Source: ANME-2 cluster archaeon
GTDB taxonomy: Archaea > Halobacteriota > Methanosarcinia > Methanosarcinales > Methanocomedenaceae
Length of the DNA stretch: 25,109 bases
Reading direction: 5' to 3'
NCBI GenBank assembly: GCA_023544605.1
Contig: JAMJFQ010000015.1
Span: forward strand, 1 to 25,109
Of the stretch, positions 22,222-25,109 are shown piece after piece. The notes beneath the pieces are model-generated. The model had not been told where the DNA came from, did no database searches, and saw nothing but the letters and a program-made list of their open reading frames with translations. The stretch's first letter is position 1. Each line of letters starts with the position of its first letter. The translations under genes were made by a program, and so were the position numbers.

Positions 22222-23244
22222 ATGTCTAAAGCTAAGATTGCAATAAATGGGTATGGTACCATTGGAAAACGTGTTGCAGATGCGGTTACTGCCCAGGATG
22301 ATATGGAGATTGCGGGAGTGGTGAAAACCCGTCCGAGTTTTGAGGCAAAACTGGCAAATGACCGGAAATTTGACCTGTATGCAGCCTCCCCGGATAAGAT
22401 CGACAGCTTCAACCAGGCCGGGTTGGAGGTATCAGGTACACTGGATGACCTGCTGGCAGATGTAGACCTGGTGGTAGACTGCACTCCTGGAGGTGTAGGA
22501 GCTGCCTATAAGGAACTATACCAGAAGCACGGCATAAAGGCCATCTGGCAGGGAGGGGAGGACCATGAAGTAGCAGGATTCAGTTTCAATTCAGAGGCAA
22601 ATTATTCTGATGCCATTGGCCGCGATTTTACCAGGGTGGTCAGTTGCAATACTACAGGGCTTACCAGGGCACTTTATCCTCTTGACCAGACGTTTGGCAT
22701 AAAGAAATCCAGGGTCACCTTGATGCGCCGTGCAGCAGATCCGGGCAATATCAAGAGCGGTCCAATTAATGCCATTATACCGAATCCTATCAGTTTACCC
22801 AGCCACCACGGGCCTGACGTGAATTCGATCCTTCCCCATCTGAAAATTGCCACGGTGGCAGTAAAACTATCCACTACCCTCATGCACTTCCATGCACTCA
22901 ACGTGGAGCTGGACAGTGATTTCGAGCCGCAGGATATCATTGACCTGTACGCTGCCCGGCCCCGTATCAGGTTCGTATCAGGAGCGGATAAGATCACGAG
23001 CACGGCCGAAGTTATGGAACTGGCCAGGGACCTTGGACGCAGCCGCAGTGATATGTTCGAGAACGTGATATGGAAGGACAGTATCAGCAAGTACCAGGGC
23101 GAACTGTACTTCTTCCAGGCCATTCACCAGGAATCTGATGTTGTTCCCGAAAATGTGGATGCTATCCGTGCCATGTGTGAACTGGAATCCGACGGCGAAA
23201 AGTCCATAGCCATGACCAACAAGACAATGGGGATAGGCAAATAG
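22222..23244 (+). CDS. gap: Glyceraldehyde-3-phosphate dehydrogenase, archaeal phosphorylating type
   Basis: The enzyme interconverts glyceraldehyde 3-phosphate and 1,3-bisphosphoglycerate, acting mainly in gluconeogenesis in methanogens. The Rossmann motif INGYGTIGKRVADAV opens the protein. The catalytic cysteine is C142 in SCNTTGLTRAL, the archaeal signature. Length is 340 residues, normal for this type. ATG 22222 is used, with GAGGGAG about 6-10 nt upstream; an earlier in-frame GTG at 22192 would add an unlikely N-terminus. Confidence 0.95.
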   Translation: MSKAKIAINGYGTIGKRVADAVTAQDDMEIAGVVKTRPSFEAKLANDRKFDLYAASPDKIDSFNQAGLEVSGTLDDLLADVDLVVDCTPGGVGAAYKELYQKHGIKAIWQGGEDHEVAGFSFNSEANYSDAIGRDFTRVVSCNTTGLTRALYPLDQTFGIKKSRVTLMRRAADPGNIKSGPINAIIPNPISLPSHHGPDVNSILPHLKIATVAVKLSTTLMHFHALNVELDSDFEPQDIIDLYAARPRIRFVSGADKITSTAEVMELARDLGRSRSDMFENVIWKDSISKYQGELYFFQAIHQESDVVPENVDAIRAMCELESDGEKSIAMTNKTMGIGK

Positions 23245-23264
23245 GCCTATTCCTCAATTTTTTT
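23241..23264 (+). terminator. Oligo-T terminator after gap
   Basis: A perfect 10-bp palindrome ataggcctat (23241-23250) overlaps the stop codon and is followed 7 nt later by seven T (23258-23264). Oligo-T tracts are the main archaeal termination signal. Confidence 0.5.
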
Positions 23265-23333
23265 CGTATATCAACAAGACACAATAATAAAATCCAGTTA
23301 TAAAGCGAATAGACCATATGCAGATGCGACCAC

Positions 23334-23408
23334 AAATCTGTGTAAATCAGTGGAATCTGTGTCTTTTTATATTTTCAGACACAGATTTCACTGATTAACA
23401 CTGATTTT
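23334..23408. repeat. Inverted repeat with 10-bp periodic arms
   Basis: The left arm (23334-23363) and the reverse complement of the right arm (23379-23408, roughly) match at about 27 of 30 positions around an AT-rich 14-nt centre. Each arm is made of three 10-bp units of the type ATCTGTG/ATCAGTG. RNA from either strand could form a 30-bp hairpin. It fills most of the spacer between gap and the Sua5-type gene. It shares the 10-bp design of the element near 8920-9044. Confidence 0.7.
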
Positions 23409-23491
23409 ACCTAAAGTCAGTGTCTAAAAAATAACAGATTTTTGGAACCGTGCCTAACAACAATAACATTTTATACACAATAACCGGGCGA

Positions 23492-24547
23492 ATGAACAGC
23501 ACAACACGCATTTTCCAGATTGAGGGCGGTAACTTTGATGAAATTATCAGTGAAGCTGCCAGTATCATAAAGCAGGGCGGCACAGTGGCCTTTCCAACAG
23601 AGACCGTGTATGGCCTTGGTGCCGATGCATTGAATCCCGGAGCGGTCCAAAAGATATTCCAGGCAAAAGGGCGCCCGCAGGATAATCCACTTATCGTGCA
23701 TATTGCAGACACAGAGCAACTGGACGTGCTCGTTAGGGATGTATCCGACAGCGCCCGCGATCTGATGGATGCATTCTGGCCCGGGCCACTGACCCTTATC
23801 TTCAGGCGCAGGGACATTGTGCCTGACATTACCACCTGCGGGCTGGATACGGTGGCGGTCAGGATGCCTGATAATCCAGTGGCAGTTGCACTGATCAAGG
23901 AGGCAGGTACACCTATTGCCGCACCCAGTGCTAACATATCTGGCAGGCCCAGCCCCACCACTGCAGAGCATGTGATTGCCGACCTTTCAGGCAGTATAGA
24001 TGCGGTGATTGACGGGGGGCCTGTTCGTGTAGGTGTTGAATCCACCGTCCTGGACATGACCTCAGACATTCCCGTGCTGCTAAGACCGGGTGAGGTGGAT
24101 GTGGAGGCGATAAGGGAATATGTGGGCGAGGTACGTATTGGTTACACAGATAAACGGGCCGTTGAAGGCGAACCTGTCAGGTCGCCCGGCCTGAAATATA
24201 CCCATTATTCGCCTGAAACAAGACTGGTGTTGGTCAAAGGGAACAGCCACGCTGTTGTGGATAGGATTGATGAACTGGTCAGTGAGTACCGGCAAAGGAA
24301 CATCCGGGTGGGGCTGCTGGTGACCGATGAGACTGCCGAACAAGTGTCGGCAGATGAGGTATTCTTGCTCGGGAGCAGGTATGATACATCCGCTATTGCA
24401 AGCAATCTGTTTGCAGGCCTGAGGCATCTGGATTTGAAAGATGTGGATGTGATAATTGCAGACGGTTTTATAGGGATTGCCGGGGTTGGGGTTGCGGTCC
24501 TGAACAGATTGGAAAAAGCTGCAGATGAGTTAATTGAACTAAGTTGA
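23492..24547 (+). CDS. L-threonylcarbamoyladenylate synthase (Sua5 type)
   Basis: This enzyme makes threonylcarbamoyl-AMP for t6A modification of tRNAs reading ANN codons. The 351-residue protein has the YrdC domain first: AFPTETVYGLGADALNP, KIFQAKGRPQDNPLIVHIAD shortened to AKGRPQDNPLIVHI, FWPGPLTLIF, and APSANISGRPSPT. The Sua5 linker SPGLKYTHYSP follows, then a C-terminal Rossmann-like domain, so it is the long Sua5 form rather than short TsaC. ATG 23492 gives the typical STTRIF start; GTG 23450 would add 14 residues partly within AT-rich spacer and is less likely. Confidence 0.93.
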   Translation: MNSTTRIFQIEGGNFDEIISEAASIIKQGGTVAFPTETVYGLGADALNPGAVQKIFQAKGRPQDNPLIVHIADTEQLDVLVRDVSDSARDLMDAFWPGPLTLIFRRRDIVPDITTCGLDTVAVRMPDNPVAVALIKEAGTPIAAPSANISGRPSPTTAEHVIADLSGSIDAVIDGGPVRVGVESTVLDMTSDIPVLLRPGEVDVEAIREYVGEVRIGYTDKRAVEGEPVRSPGLKYTHYSPETRLVLVKGNSHAVVDRIDELVSEYRQRNIRVGLLVTDETAEQVSADEVFLLGSRYDTSAIASNLFAGLRHLDLKDVDVIIADGFIGIAGVGVAVLNRLEKAADELIELS

Positions 24548-24562
24548 CAGGATGTGACCTTG

Positions 24563-24796
24563 ATGAAGCCTGAGAAAAAGGAAACATTGATCGAGAAACA
24601 GAAATATGTTGCCATACTCGCCAGAAACAGGCAACTGACCAAAGTAAATATAATAATCCTCGGTAGCGGGTTGCTGCTCACGCTGGGGGGTATTGAAGAT
24701 ATTGGAAGTATTATTGTGTGGGTAGGTATCGCAATATTCTTTTTTACACTGTTTTCCAATATTACGACAAAAATGATGTTACGGAAATTAAATTAA
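24563..24796 (+). CDS. Small two-helix membrane protein, hypothetical
   Basis: I do not recognise this 77-residue protein. A lysine-rich N-terminus (MKPEKKETLIEKQKY) is followed by two hydrophobic segments (about residues 29-43 and 47-66) and a basic end (KMMLRKLN), which suggests both ends face the cytoplasm. It lies 15 nt after the Sua5-type gene and may be co-transcribed; a GTG at 24554 would add three residues. No functional motif is visible. Confidence 0.6.
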   Translation: MKPEKKETLIEKQKYVAILARNRQLTKVNIIILGSGLLLTLGGIEDIGSIIVWVGIAIFFFTLFSNITTKMMLRKLN

Positions 24797-24841
24797 TGGT
24801 CCTGGGAAACCATAAAATAATTTCAGGGTAGTATTTTCACT

Positions 24842-25109
24842 ATGTCAGGACACATCCCGGAACTTGTGGCCGGTGTGCGCAACATGGCGGCACTGTCAGC
24901 TTGCAGGGAGCATGCAAATGCAGTGTATTTTTCCATTGACCGGTTCAGTCTCAGAGCCCGGGCCCGGGACATAACCCTGGACAAACTTGATGCTTTTGTC
25001 GAGAAGGTGAAAGGCAGCGGCCTGAAGGCATACCTGGCAGTCAATACCGTGATATATCCTGATGACCTGCCTGCTATGGACTCAGTGGTGGAAGCGGCAG
25101 CCAGTGCCG
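24842..25109 (+). CDS. Peptidase U32-family protein, N-terminal part (cut by right edge)
   Basis: The visible 89 residues begin MSGHIPELVAGVRNMAALSA and continue with a segment HANAVYFSIDRFSLRARARD, LDAFVEKVKGSGLKAYLAVN and TVIYPDDLPAMDSVVEAA. That is the first part of the TIM-barrel-like U32 family (ELxAPAGxxxxLxAAVxxGADAVYxG pattern, here weakened). Members act in tRNA or rRNA hydroxylation, prephenate-type chemistry or collagenase-like peptidase roles; the exact group cannot be told from the fragment. About 300 or more residues lie beyond the window. Confidence 0.8.
   Translation, partial: MSGHIPELVAGVRNMAALSACREHANAVYFSIDRFSLRARARDITLDKLDAFVEKVKGSGLKAYLAVNTVIYPDDLPAMDSVVEAAASA

Overview
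The window looks like chromosomal DNA of a cytochrome-containing methanogen or methanotroph-type archaeon (order Methanosarcinales or a close relative such as an ANME lineage). The reasons are a membrane heterodisulfide reductase pair (hdrE-hdrD), the archaeal version of the mevalonate pathway (UbiD-type decarboxylase plus aconitase X), archaeal type GAPDH, cobalt uptake and anaerobic cobalamin genes (cbiMNQO, cbiD, cbiE), and TATA-box promoters 25-30 nt ahead of genes. Exact placement below order level is not supported by what I can see. Start codons are varied: ATG, GTG, several TTG, and one probable CTG.

Layout. 1-3460 is on the minus strand: threonine synthase (cut by the left edge) preceded by a 48-residue ORF, then hdrE-hdrD with its own promoter and terminator. 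From 3655 the plus strand carries a tight operon: UbiD-type anhydromevalonate phosphate decarboxylase, the large and small subunits of phosphomevalonate dehydratase (aconitase X), a site-2-protease homologue and a B12-binding-type radical SAM protein. 8776-9596 is an 820-bp spacer holding a hairpin, a 10-bp-periodic repeat element, what looks like a frameshifted small gene on the minus strand, and a long inverted repeat. cbiM-cbiN-cbiQ-cbiO follow (9597-12736), the last with a 170-residue C-terminal extension that I do not recognise.

12758-14846 (minus) holds a DUF362/ferredoxin protein, a five-helix membrane protein and a short orphan ORF. 15133-16408 (plus) holds an MTH1187-family (UPF0045) protein and ribonuclease Z, which overlaps at its 3' end a convergent metallophosphoesterase (16374-17246). 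cbiD-cbiE and a radical SAM protein form a probable operon (17312-19916), followed by an ACT-domain regulator. A convergent bactofilin-like protein with a histone-H1-like lysine tail (20485-21810) stands divergent from a CooT-like nickel-binding protein. GAPDH, a second 10-bp-periodic inverted repeat, Sua5-type threonylcarbamoyl-AMP synthase, a small membrane protein and the start of a U32-family peptidase close the window.

How the genes fit together: two themes recur. One is isoprenoid lipid precursor synthesis, where aconitase X dehydrates phosphomevalonate and the UbiD enzyme decarboxylates the product. The other is cobalt/corrinoid supply: cobalt import, two ring-methylation steps, a radical SAM protein in the same transcript, and a B12-type radical SAM protein elsewhere. 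This matches an organism with heavy corrinoid demand for methyl transfer. I found no CRISPR array, tRNA, rRNA, insertion sequence transposase or classical defence system. The least ordinary items are the CbiO fusion, the bactofilin with a DNA-binding-like tail, the radical SAM gene attached to cbiDE, and the two periodic repeat elements.
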